A DNA stretch of 64,000 nucleotides, from assembly GCA_002964805.2 (NCBI GenBank), contig PUDQ02000032.1, forward strand, positions 620,001-684,000. Direction: 5' to 3'. Numbering within the stretch: position 1 is the first letter of the stretch; each line of letters opens with the position of its first letter. The position numbers and the translations under genes are program-made. The stretch is from Trametes villosa (lineage: Eukaryota > Basidiomycota > Agaricomycetes > Polyporales > Polyporaceae). Of this stretch, positions 12,216-23,800 are shown piece after piece. The notes beneath the pieces were generated by a model. It worked only from the letters and a program-made list of their open reading frames with translations. It searched no databases and had not been told where the DNA came from.

Positions 12216-13726
12216 TCACTGGAAAATCCCGCTTCAGCACCGGGTTCAAAGTAAGAATGGCCGGAACATGACTTACGTAGTACTCGATTTCCATCTAGAA
12301 AAGTGAACGCGTTAGTATCTGTAACGTACGGAGAGTTACGCAGCGCGACTCACGAAAAGGAACGCGACGGAACGCGGCCACCGTAGATGCAGCCCGACAG
12401 GGTTGTACACTTGTTCGTTAAGCATATCCATCATCGCCTTCAACCTATCCATTTCCTGTAGTGTCCAAACAATGTCAAGCGCGTCTACGTATGTAAAGAC
12501 GCATCGCGGCGTACCTTCTCATAGTGAGATCGCTTGATGGCGCGCGACGCCTGCAAGCTCAGGAACGCAAGCGCGTTGTCAACGAACGCCTGGCCGAGAC
12601 TATGCGCGGAGAGCAGGATCTCGTTGATAGCGTTGACCGTTTCCAAGAACTGCGTCGGCGTTATCTGCGGGCGTGGGCGACGGGTAAGTATTGGCGATCT
12701 ACACACGCGAAGGACGGTGTTATGGCTTACCCTGCCCTCGAGCTCCAGCGGGTATGTCGACGAGAACTGGGGGAGCTCCCCGCCACTGTAGTCCCGCTCT
12801 ATCCGGACGACTTCTCGTGGATGGTGCACGCCGATTTGGCCTACCGGGTCGGTACCGTACGCTGAGTCGGGTGGCGGAGGACCAAAGTAGTATGCTGAAT
12901 GCGGGACGAGTGGTCGGTTATGACTGGATGACCATTGTATCAGAGAGAGAGATTCAGGAATCACAAGCACATGAGCATGTAGGGATGGCAAAAGGTGATC
13001 CGGAATAACGCACCTCCGCGGCTGCTGCTTCGTAAACTCATGCACCGTGCGCGACTTCGCCGTCGAGAACTCGAACCTCTGCGGGCTGATCCGGCCCCGC
13101 TCCGCCTCGTCCTGCAGCTCCCATGGCGGCGGCGACGGCGGGTGCACGTCCAGCCTCAGCGGGTGCTCCTGCACGTGCTCCCTTCCCTGCTCGCCCACCC
13201 GGTCCCGCTCTCGTCCCTGCTCCCGGTCGCTCCCATACAGCGTGTGTTCCGCCGGGCTGTCCGACCTCCGGTGTGCCGCGGTGATGTCCGCCTCGGTCTC
13301 GCCGTCCAGATCCACCTCCTCCAGGTCCGCGTCCAGATCTGCCTCCTTCCGCCGAGCGTGCGTAGGCCCATGCGCGTCCGTACTCGCGCGGAGCGTCGTG
13401 TCCGCATCGTACGCCTCCACCTCCACCTCTCCCACCGTGTCCGCATCTGCATCTGCGTCTCCCGCACCGAACGGCCGCGAGATGTCTATGACCATATCCG
13501 CCGGGTCGAGTTCTGGCGGTGCCGCCTTGAGCCCAAGCTTCGACATCTTCTCTGCTGCAGTTGGCCTGTGCTGGGGCTCGTCGCGGTCGTGCGTGGGGAA
13601 GGCATGGTCCTTGGGCGGCGGCGTGGGTGGGACGGGCGAGGAGCTCGTGGATGCCTCGTGCAGGGGGGCTTGTGCGGGCACGGTGAGGGCCGCCTGTAAG
13701 GAGGTTGGGCGGGAACCGGAACTCAT
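12216..13726 (-). CDS. ERF4: Erf4-type subunit of the Ras palmitoyltransferase
   Basis: This is the partner of the DHHC enzyme Erf2 at the ER/Golgi, which palmitoylates Ras. Exons 13726-13014, 12923-12731, 12664-12515, 12455-12354 and 12294-12277 plus the stop give about 392 residues. The Golgin-A7/Erf4 domain fills the C-terminal third. It contains VVRIERDYSGGELPQFSSTY, then LELEGRITPTQFLETVNAIN, then SHYEKEMDRLKAMMDMLNEQ and VYNPVGLHLRWPRSVAFLF. The N-terminal 270 residues are low-complexity and Asp/Glu/Pro-rich. The protein ends EIEYY, with the TGA falling immediately after the last intron (12276-12219). A weaker alternative donor three codons earlier would extend it to the TAG at 12157-12155. 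The domain call is firm, but the last few residues are not. Confidence 0.88.
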
Positions 13727-16700
13727 GCCCAGCGTTCGGGGTATCTGAGTAGCCTAGGCAGAGAGCAGCGAAGCTTCCGAGAGGTGCGTGAGGTGCCGAA
13801 GTGTATCGGGCTACTATCCCAGATTCGTTTACTAGTTGTGGTCGTAAAGAGAAGTGTTATGAAGCTAGGCACCGCAAGACTGGCATCGACCAATTAGACA
13901 GTCTCGCGCTGCTCAGTTGTTCACAAGTCACAGAGAGGTGGAGGTGGGAGCGAGCAACTCGTCGTCGTGCGCCTCGAGAAGCTGAACTCAATTCCTGCGA
14001 GAAACACAAGCGCCCGTGGCGGGAAAGTGGCATGGGCGCCAACTTCTCAGAAGTTGTTCACGTCCCCTCATGTCTCTTACCAGTGTGTATCCTTGAAGAG
14101 CACCTAAACCCCCTTTTGTGCTCGCGGAGGGAACTATATTTCTTCTGACCGAGCCCCTCGCCTCTGCACGTCCAAGATCTGATACTCCATGGAAGAGCGT
14201 CGCAGGTATACCTACCCGTGTCAGTAATCCGGATTTCTAGGAATGCAGCCACACGAGCTGGTGTTCGCCCGTGATTGCAGCCCAAGCCAAAGAGGTTGCG
14301 CTTCCCCGTTGTCGTGAGTACGATTTCACACCGTGATGCGCTCCACAAGGCTTGAAGGCTGCGCGAGTAATTAATATCTCGCCCATCTTTCAAGCTCTGT
14401 TCATACGCACCATTACGAAAAGTCAGCATAGGGCACGCTCGAAGGAGTGATGCGACTGTATACGTACCTAGCGTATAGGTCTGACGGTCGAAGTGGTCGC
14501 CACAAACAATGGCTCTATGGCGGCCGTGGCACGAGCTCATGTAGGGGCGCATCCTCAGAAGACCACACACTCTTCGTCCGGTGTCGGCTGCGTCTGCGCA
14601 TATACGTCCGGTATGTCCCCCGGAGACTCAGACGGCTAGGCGAGGCATGCCATATTTTCTAAGGAGTTAATAGTTAATGATCCTCGGGGAGATTGCATCC
14701 GACTTTCAGAGTTCGCGATCGCCCGGTAACGCACGTCGAAAACCGCTAGTTTCCGCGTGGCTTCGTTCTGGTACGTGTCTGTTTGAACTCAAGAACAAGA
14801 CGTGCCTCACCGGAACCTCCCACAGACAGGTGTGCGCCATTCTACACCGATCATTAATATTATGACAGAAGAGCCTGAAGACTGCGCCGGCGGCCAATCG
14901 TAACCGAGCCTGTCTTCTAATAGGCCCCTCTCCAGCGGCGCCTGGCTGCGTATGGTGTCCAGACCAACTTCGAATCCGCCACCCGGCAACCGAGCCGTTC
15001 GAATACAACCGCTCGTGTTGTTTGTGAGGAGTTGAAGAAGAATTATACTGAACGCATCACCGCATCACACACCTTAGGCCAAACCTTGACTGCGTCTATA
15101 ATGACGATCGGCGTCCCTGCAGTGGCTGCCTGCAACGCGTTCTCCACATTCAAGCATACGCCCGGAGAAGACCGCCGCCGGGTGGGCCCCACAACCCACA
15201 TCCGGAACCCTCAACGAGCGCGCCCCGAATACAGTGGTTCCCTACCGCCACCTTCCCCTCCCACCGTGTTCTCCTCCGTGGGCGACTCAGCATGCAGGGA
15301 TCTCCCGCGCCCGCGCTCTCGTTATTGTGTGCCACCGCGGCGCACACCAGCGCCTTCCATTCCACCGCGTCCTTCTTACGCCCGTGCCCGATCGCTCCCT
15401 GCACGCCTCCTGTGCTCCCCTCAGGGTCCCCAGCTCTCCAAGTCCCTCTGGTGACCGCACCTTCCCGGAGCTCGAGAGAGATCTCGCCCTATTCCCATCT
15501 CGCCGCCGTTCCCGGGCTTCACAGCCAGATCTCGCCCCATCTCGCCCTACTCCCGACCTGTGCGACTTCCCGGCGGCGGCGCATCCAGGGCGTCGGCGAA
15601 AGCTCAGGCTGAACATGACGCCATCATGCAGGCACCCGTTCGCCTGTACTCTGGTAGAGCGGCGGCGAACGCTGTTTACAATCGCTTCCGCCTTAATTCT
15701 GGTACTTATGCGTGAATGCAGTATCACTGCTCTTGGATACAGACCTGCTTCTTGCGTCCACACACCGCGTTGTTAGCACCGGGCCCCGAGCCGATCGGAA
15801 TGAGACAGCGAGCACCACCGCGCGTATTGCTCCTCAGTGCGGACCTAGAAGACTTCATGAGGAGCTCGTTGAAAGCTCTTCGCGGCGTCCGTGGCGTACC
15901 TGCGCCGATATACCCGCAACCCTTGGGCCCACCGCAGTCGCCCCTCCGCCGGGACACGCTCCCTCGACATAGCAGCACTCACCCATGCATTTCTCAACAA
16001 CTTCACGCACTGGCAGCTCACGGGTGTCCCAGCTGAGATTTATTCTTCCCAAATTGAAGTTGCATCGCCCGTAATATCCCCGTGAATTCTTTTCGCAAGA
16101 AACACAGGATGCCCTAACCTCCGACCGGGGACTGCTCGACGTGAATGTGATTCCAGAGGATTCGTTCCGGCCCAGGCCGCCGTGTGGCGCACGCATAATT
16201 GCAGCGCAGATCCTGATCCAACGCGGCCAAGATCTCCATCGGTCGATCGTCGATCGCTTTCTACTCAACGCCACGTCATGTCCGCCGCTCGTCCGTCCGG
16301 CGTCGACCCCCTTTGTCTTGGCGACGTGCCGAACGCAAGGCCGGCACAACATAGCCACGACTCGCAGTCGGAGCGACACAAACGCCGCGCCCTCAGCCTC
16401 AGGAGTTGACTGTACACAATTTCTTTAATTGCAAGGGGTGCGTGTTGCGGGATATCATAGTTGCATATATGGTACATGATGGTGCTGCACTATCGGCACG
16501 ACGAGCGGACTGCGATTGTATGTAACGGGGCAAGAGGGGGTGGCGGAATAGATAGTATGGACGGGTACGGGCTACATACGAGAAGCGGCATGTCATGGTC
16601 ATAACGAGGCGTCATCAATGTATGCAGGAGGCGCGGGGCAAGAGCGTGGAAGGCGGGCAAGACGGCAGACAAAGTCAAATCGATGCTAGAAACAGACAAG

Positions 16701-16864
16701 AGCCAAGACACAAAGCAAGCAGACGATGAGAGCGCGGGGCGCGGGTGAAGCGAGCGTTCACGCGAACCCAAACCGCGCCGCGTGCGCGTTCGAGCTTCGC
16801 CGACTGAACAGAACAGAGCGGAAACGATGAACGACCGCAGGAAGGGAGCGAGCAGAAGAAATGC
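13727..16864. other. Intergenic region between Erf4 and Ssn6
   Basis: About 3.1 kb holds the Erf4 promoter and the Ssn6 3' UTR. Short hydrophilic open frames occur on both strands (for example 14058-14570 minus and 15855-16379 minus), but none gives a recognisable domain or a consistent spliced model. Nothing else was seen. Confidence 0.45.
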
Positions 16865-19800
16865 TCACGAGACAGGTCCCGGCCGCCCTCCCCCGTTGCC
16901 ATTCCCGTGGCTCGACGCCGACGACGGCGACGGCGTGCCCTTCGTCAGCGGCGACCCGCCCTGCGCCGAGTGCAGCACGATCTCGCGCTTCGCCCCGCGC
17001 GGCGGCGACGCCGAGCGCGAGTGCATCCGCTCGTCCGCGCCCGGGCTCGCCCCGTGCGACGGCGGCGAGCGCGTCGCCATCGGCGGCAGCCCCATGTTCG
17101 GCGCCGCGCCGTGGCCCGCGCCGATCGGGCGCGGGTGCGGGGGCAGCATCGTCGGCAGCCCCGCGCTCTGCACCTGGTTCGTTCCGATCTGCGGGCTGCT
17201 GGGGTATGAGCGGGCGTGTTCCGGCTGGCGCATGTCAGGCGAGTGCGACGTCGGCTGCTGGCGGAAGGGTATAGGGCTGAGCCGCGCGCCGGGCGTGGAG
17301 TTCGACGGGGGCGACACGCGCTGGCTCATGCTTCCGATGCGGGAGCGCTTCGCCTCGATGTGGTCGTCGGGTCCGGGGCTGAGCGGACGCTTGTTGTTCG
17401 AAGGGGAGGCGCGGGACGAGATCGAGGGCCGACGAGCGAGGGGGTGCTGCTGCTGAGGGGAAGGGGGAACCATCCGGTTGCCACCAGGGCCGCTGGGCGC
17501 AGCGAAGCCACGGGGGTCAGAGGGCCTGTACGATGCGAGACCAATGAGCGTCTCCGCAACACCCTCGTCGTAGTCCTCGTCGAGCGCGCGTGTGGGCGGG
17601 AGGTGTGTCGAGTTCGTCGGCGACGGCTGCACAGAACGGTTCGCAGAGCCCGAGCCGTTCGAGCTTGCGGGCTCCGGGCTGACGTTAGACTTCGAGCCGC
17701 GGTAGTCGACCTTGAACGCCGACTGCGCCGACCCGTTCGAGTCGTACGGGCCCTCGCCGCGCTGCGCCTCCTCCTTGACGCGCTTCTGCTGCGGCTGGCG
17801 CCGCTTGCGCTCCTTCTTCGCCGGCTCGGGGCCAGTCACCGACGAGTTCGACTCGGTGTCCTTGTCGCGGTTCTGCCTCCGGCGGCGATCCTTGGGCTCT
17901 CCAGACGGCACGCCCTGCGGGCCAAGGTGCGGGCTCTCAGACGTCCGCGACGCCCCAACGAGATGCGCCTGCTGCTGCGCCATGTGCATCCGCATGGCCT
18001 CAGGCGAGGCGGCGTAGCGGGGGTCGGCGCGGGGCTCCAAGACGACCTCGCGGTCGTACTCCCGTGCAGGGTCGTACCGCCGCCCCGCAGGCTCGTGCGA
18101 CATCTCGTGCATCATCGGGCGCGGCGGGGACGCGCGGCCACTCGTCGGGCCCGGGCCGCCCGCACGCGCGTCCCACGCGTGCGGAGGGTACCCGGGGTGC
18201 GCGGTGCGCGGCGACTGCTCGGGCGGGCTGCGCTCGCGGGCCGAGCGCGAGCTGTTGCGCCGCTGCGGCGGCACGGGCGGCGAGTGCGGGCGGCTCTGGT
18301 AGAACGGCGGCTGCGGGTGCCCGTACTCCATCGGCGGGCGGCCGCGGCGCTCGCGCTCGCGCTCCCACTCGTTCCCCTCCATCATCCGCCGGTTCCAGCC
18401 CTGCTCCTCGCGCGAGAAGGGCGGCGGCGAGCGCCGCGGGCCTCCTGAGACTTGTGGCGGCCCGAGCGGGGGGCGCTCGTTGAAGCTCGGGATCATGTGG
18501 CCTGCGGTGGACCGAGGGCGGGCGTGTGGCGGGGGAGACGCGGACGTCGACGGCACGCGCATCGGGTGAAACGAGGGGTCATGAGGGTGCTGGGGGTGCA
18601 CAGAGTGGCGGTGGGCGTCAGGGGGACCCTGCATCTGCGGCGCGGGGTGGTGAAGCAGGCTCTGACCAGCGGGTCCGCGGGGACCGGGCTCACGCGAGGG
18701 AGGGGGAGGGTACGAGTTCGAATGCTCCCGCGCGTGCAGCGGCGGCCTGTCGACCTCCATGGGTGCCAGCGGCGTGTGCGAGGGAGGGTGGCGGGAGTCA
18801 TCGAGCACAACCGGTGGCGGCGGGCCTCCACGGAACGGACCCGGTGAGTTCCTGCCAGCGAGCGGCGGCGGCACAGGAAGCGGGAGGTCGTGTCCACCCC
18901 GAGCGTCCGAAGGGAAGAGCGGACGCGAGTTCGACCCCATCAGAAGCGGTGGACCGCCCAAGCCTGCGGGCGGCATCATTGGGTTCGCATACGCAGTTGG
19001 GTGCACGTCCTGCGGACCGGGCGCCGCCGGCAGCGCTTGCCCTGTCGTCTGCGCCTGCTTGAGGAGTGCGAGGCGCTGGTTGATGGCGGTGTTGGAGGGG
19101 TCGAGCTCGGCGGCACGCGCGTAGGCGTCAATCGCGTCGGAGATCTGATTGTTGCAGGACTCGTAAAGGCTTCCCAGGTCGAACCAAACCTCCGATATGT
19201 AGGGGTTTATGCGGATGGCGCGCGAGTAGGCGTCCAGGGCGTCGCGGTATTGGTTGATCTGGAAGTAGAGGACGCCGATGGAACACCAGAAGGTGGGGTT
19301 CCGGCCGTCTCGGTAGACCGCCTGCTGGTACGCTTCGTACGCCTTGTTGTACTTCTGACCGGCCATGTAAGCCCGGCCGAGCAGATACCAACTCTGCGCA
19401 TCGCCCGGTTCTGTAAAGAAGGTTTAAATGAACTCCATGCGGTTACCGCATCGCAATGATCTACGCACCAGCCTCGAGGCTCTTGGTCAGATACTGGATG
19501 GCGAGCTCCTGGTTCTGGAACGAGGACCCATCCTGGTGGTACAACCATCCGAGCTGCTGGAGAACCTTGGCGTGGTTCGGGTTCTCCTGCACGACACGCT
19601 CGTACGCGTCCCGTGCGCGGACATGCTATAAGGACCGATCAGTTCAATCATGCACGTCGGCCAGCTGGCAACGGGGGAGACGTACGTCGCGCTGCTGCTC
19701 AAACACATGCCCGATCTGGAACCAGATGTCGGCGTGGGCAAGGGGGCTCGGCGGATTACGCAGAATGCGATCGAAGCACTCCAGACTCTCCTGGTACTTG

Positions 19801-20878
19801 GTCTGCTGCTTATAGATGATACCGAGGCGGAACAGGATCTCGTTCGCCTTATCGAAGTCTAGAATGGGGGAGGCGTTAGTGGTGGCGCTCGAACATCCGG
19901 ATAGAGCATGGGACGTACCTTTGTCCATTTTTAGGACGGAAGAAAACGCTTCCTCGGCGTGATCCAAGGAGCCATAGCGGTCATACAGGATTCCGATGCC
20001 GTACCACAGCTTCGGGTCTTCCTGATCACGAGGGGACGGGCGGTGAGCAACGTGACGGAGAAGACGACGGAATGGAAACGAACCTTAGGCTGCGGCAGGA
20101 AGTACAAGGCCTGCTGGTATGCGGCATACGCCTTTTGCAGATCATCCTGCATGAGGTAGCAGTGCCCTGGGAACGGGCTAGTGAGACCCAGAGCGCGGGA
20201 GGACACGGGCGTGGGACGTACCGAGCGCACTCCATACTTCGCCGTTATCACCTTGCAGCTGCAAGGCGGCCTGGAAGTACTCGACAGCCTGTGAACGCGG
20301 AGTTTGGTGAGCAGATAGATCGGGCAACGTGTCGTGATGATGTAAGACAGAAGACAGGGAGGCAATGTTGGTTTAGGTTTGGGCGCGTGCGTACCTTGGG
20401 ATAGTTCTCTTTGATCCGCGCGATGCCAGCGACCTGTGTCAGACCTGACAAGGAGTGGCTATTGTGACGGAGCGCGTTCTCGTATGCGGAAAGCGCGTGC
20501 TCCAGGTTTCCCATCTGCTCGGCTACGCGCCCTGTTGATCCGAGACCGGTTAGTCTGATTGGCAGGGCATTGGGGACGCGTGAGACACCGACCTATCATC
20601 AACCAGGTTTGTTCGTTTGCGTGCGCAAGCTTCTCAATGGGCGTTTTCTCGTCCTCGTTGTTCGCGTTGCGGGCACTCGACGGGCCAGGCTGCGGTCCGC
20701 TGGAGAGTGGGGGACGGGTCGACGGGCCGGCGTGACCACCAGGCGTCGCGAGGCCGTTGCCGTTCATGTGAGGCGCATGTGAGTGTGGATGCGAGGGGGG
20801 AGGGAGGGAGTGGGAGTGGTGGGGGTCGTGGAGGCGGATGTCCCGCTCCGCCTGGCGGGGTGTGTGTCGAATGGACAT
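16865..20878 (-). CDS. SSN6: TPR corepressor Ssn6/Cyc8
   Basis: This is the TPR subunit of the Ssn6-Tup1 general corepressor and acts in the nucleus. Eight exons (20878-20593, 20531-20395, 20288-20222, 20166-20084, 20021-19919, 19858-19686, 19625-19469, 19410-16865) give 1183 residues. About ten TPRs span residues 85-430. Recognisable pieces are HALSAYENALRHNSHS, GEVWSALGHCYLMQDDLQKA, PKLWYGIGILYDRYGSLDHA, ADIWFQIGHVFEQQRD and NPTFWCSIGVLYFQINQYRD. The single last exon encodes a long Pro/Ser/Arg-rich disordered tail that ends GRPGPVS. I chose the ATG at 20878 because the preceding in-frame residues (from 21157) are non-conserved Pro/Ser sequence. A TATA-like element lies near 21014-21020. Introns fall inside the TPR region only. 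Confidence 0.93.
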
Positions 20879-23800
20879 CGGGCCGACGCGAGTGGGGAAG
20901 GCCACCGAGGGGGACGGGGGGAGTCGGTGGGGTGGCGAGGGGGGCGGCGAGGACGGGGATTGGGGGCGAGACGGAGACGAAGGCAAAAGGGGGCCCAGGA
21001 GAACAGGAAGGAGTATATAAGTGGCTGCGGGAAAGAGATCAGGGCGCAGAGGAAGGCGATCAGAGATCTCACCTTCGCCCACGGCGCCTGCTGAAAATTG
21101 GGAAGATGCATCTTTGTGAACACGCGCGCCTCCTTCCCCGTCTCCAGGCAAATGCAAATTGCCCGTTCAGGAGGTCCTCCTCCCGACACATCGGCCCTTC
21201 CTCGGCAACTATCCAATCTTCCTGCGATCGAGATCCCCTTCCCCGGCTCGATGTCGTCGTTCTGCCTTTTCCGGACGACGCTCGCCCGCACAGCTCATGT
21301 CTCTCCTCATGTCATGTCCTCGCCAAGGCTTCGCTTCCGATCTGTCCCTGCTGTCCCCGCTGGAACCTTCTGCCGTCCCCGGGGGGCCGGGCTGCCCCTC
21401 CGCACTGCACCGTTCCCCTTTCGGGCGTCTTCCTCGCGATAATCGTCTGCGCCTGCTTCGCGCGTCCAATCCTATCGCGATAAATAAGTGCACGTCCCGG
21501 CCGAGGCCTTCTCGGGACCCGGATGGGGAGGACGTTCTCCCCTTCGCCCGCCGCCACATAACTCGTGGCCCTTCATTCGTGGCAACCCGCAGCGCCGCGC
21601 TTGCAGATCACCGCCATCCGGAAATCACGCTTCCCCTCGTCCAGGCCCGCACCGGGTCGCTGTGCGCCCACAAGAAGACGACGCGGTTGCCGTCTTTGAC
21701 AGCCGCCGTCCTCGGCCATTCGCGCGGTCATACGTACAGATCGCGCGCGCCGCCCTCGGCGTCCCCGCAGTGCGCGCAGGGCAATCTCGCTCCTGCATCA
21801 CCTCATTACGGCTGCACCGTTCATCTCGCGCCATCCCCTGATGCGTGGCTGATCCACCCCACGCCGGCGAGCCGTCGCTGGCAGCTGCTGCTCCCATCAG
21901 CGTGATTCCTCCTGGCTTCGCGCGCCTTCTTTGCGTTCAGGGCGGGCGAACACCAAACGCTGTTGGGTGCGGGCCCACGCTTGACAGATCGCGAAGCTGG
22001 CCCGGTGCGAAGCGTTCCCAGGGCGTGTGCGCGGTGTGCGCGGGTAGGCCGGTGCACGAGACGCAGGTCGTCCCAGCGCTGCCGCGCCGTCGAGTGTGGG
22101 AGCCGCGGCGGATGGAGAGAGTTGGGCAGCTGGACGCACGCGAGTGAGCGAGTGCGCGAGAAGCGACCCGGCCGCTCGGGCGCCGCACCGCGCGCGCCCA
22201 GCACACACGATCGAATCTGCGATCAGTTGCCCCGCTCGGCCGCTGGGTCTGCGCCGCGTCCTGCGTCAGACCAATTTGGGCGCGCGGAATTCGAGAAGGG
22301 GGGAGTGAGACCGTGTGCCCCAGCTGCCTGTTTGATACGCGTCGCGGAGACGGCCGCGCGCACGGAGAGGCGCCCGCTCGACCCTGGTGACGTTGACTGG
22401 CCGCGTCCCGATCCCGAGGACTGGGCGCCTGCCCGCGGCTGATCAGACCGGGCTCATTTGGGGCACAGCCCCCGTCGCTCTGCCGGCCGACTCCCGTGGC
22501 CCGACGCCCAGCCCAGACCGCGCCGCCGCCTTCATCCCAGCGGGTCCGCCCTGATGCATGATGCGTTGATGGATCATCTTATCTGGCGTCCCAGCGTCTC
22601 CGTGCCTCCTGTCAATGTTATGCTGGGTGATCGCGCGCCGCCGCGGCCACGATGCACACAACCTTGAGCTTAAGGCATATCATTGCGATCGCGTCCACCG
22701 GATGTCCTGCGGGGGTGGAGCTCTGGAGAGCGAGGCACGGCGTGCGCGCGCGCACATGGGCACGGGTGCGGAGTGTCGTCAGGTCGTTAGGTACACCCGA
22801 CGGCACGAATGTCAAACTAGCGTCCCGGCGCGCACCAGCTGACGGCACGGTGCGCCTCCCGATCTGGGCGATGTGTCGCCCCAGCGGGCGAGGGGCGACC
22901 GCCGCCGGCACTGCGTTTACGCTGCTGATTGGCTCTCGGGCAGGTCTCCGCCGCATTCCGCCTCCCCAACGGCAAACGCCCGCGGCGGCTTCCAAGGGAC
23001 AGCGGCGGAGCGCCCGTCTGGAGGGAAAATAGAACGTAAACGCCTCGACCGGTGCGCTCGCGCCAAGGCCATTCTGTGCGGGACGGGTGCGCCGGTGACT
23101 GCCCTCGCAAGGACACGTCTTCGACATCGGCCGATGTGGCGCTACCTTCGAAGTTCCATGATATATATCGACGTATCTGTGCTGCCATCCCGCGTCCACG
23201 AACACGTTTCCGCGACGGTCAACAGCACTGCTGTCGGCTTCGGCGGGGAGCAGAACCCAACGCCCAATTCGATAGACCGCATCCACAGGGTCCAACCTGT
23301 GTCAGTTAACCGCCGCCGCGCCTCCCAAACCGACGTGTGCGGGGAAGACTGTGTCGTCGCTGTCACCAGCGTCAGTGCTCGACGCGCCGGTGAGCTAGCC
23401 CAGAGATCCCGCAGTTGCAATGGCCGTTAGTCAGCAGCATAGGCACGCCGCCGCCGCTGCCAGCCGCATCGGAAGTCAGAACGTCAAACACGCATACATT
23501 TGCCAACGGCGGGCGCCTCGAGCCGACGTGCTCCCAGCGAGCGTCATCGTGCATTTATGCTCGACTGTATACGCGCATCCAATACATACACCCACCGGCG
23601 GAAGGATAGCTCGCGGCCTCAGCCTGCGTGCGCCTCTCACGCGCCCCAGGGCGGAAATGAATGCACGGGCATCGCCCGGCCGGCCAATCCTCGACGAATC
23701 GAGGAGCCCAGAAGCACGCGTGCGAACGCAGCCCGCCCGCGTAGCCCCAGAAGCACCCCGCCCCGCCCCGGGCACATCACTCGCCCACGGTGCTCTCTGC

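Noticed and set aside
14950..15000. tRNA-like CTTCGAATCC stretch
   Set aside because: It resembles a T arm, but no matching acceptor, D or anticodon stems could be folded.
17216..18448. 410-codon Arg/Ala-rich + strand frame
   Set aside because: It is a shadow of the Ssn6 last exon on the opposite strand, with no domain or signal.
20876..21157. Longer N-terminus for Ssn6 from the ATG at 21157
   Set aside because: The extra residues are Pro/Ser-rich with no conservation and would lie across the TATA-like element. The ATG at 20878 is preferred.
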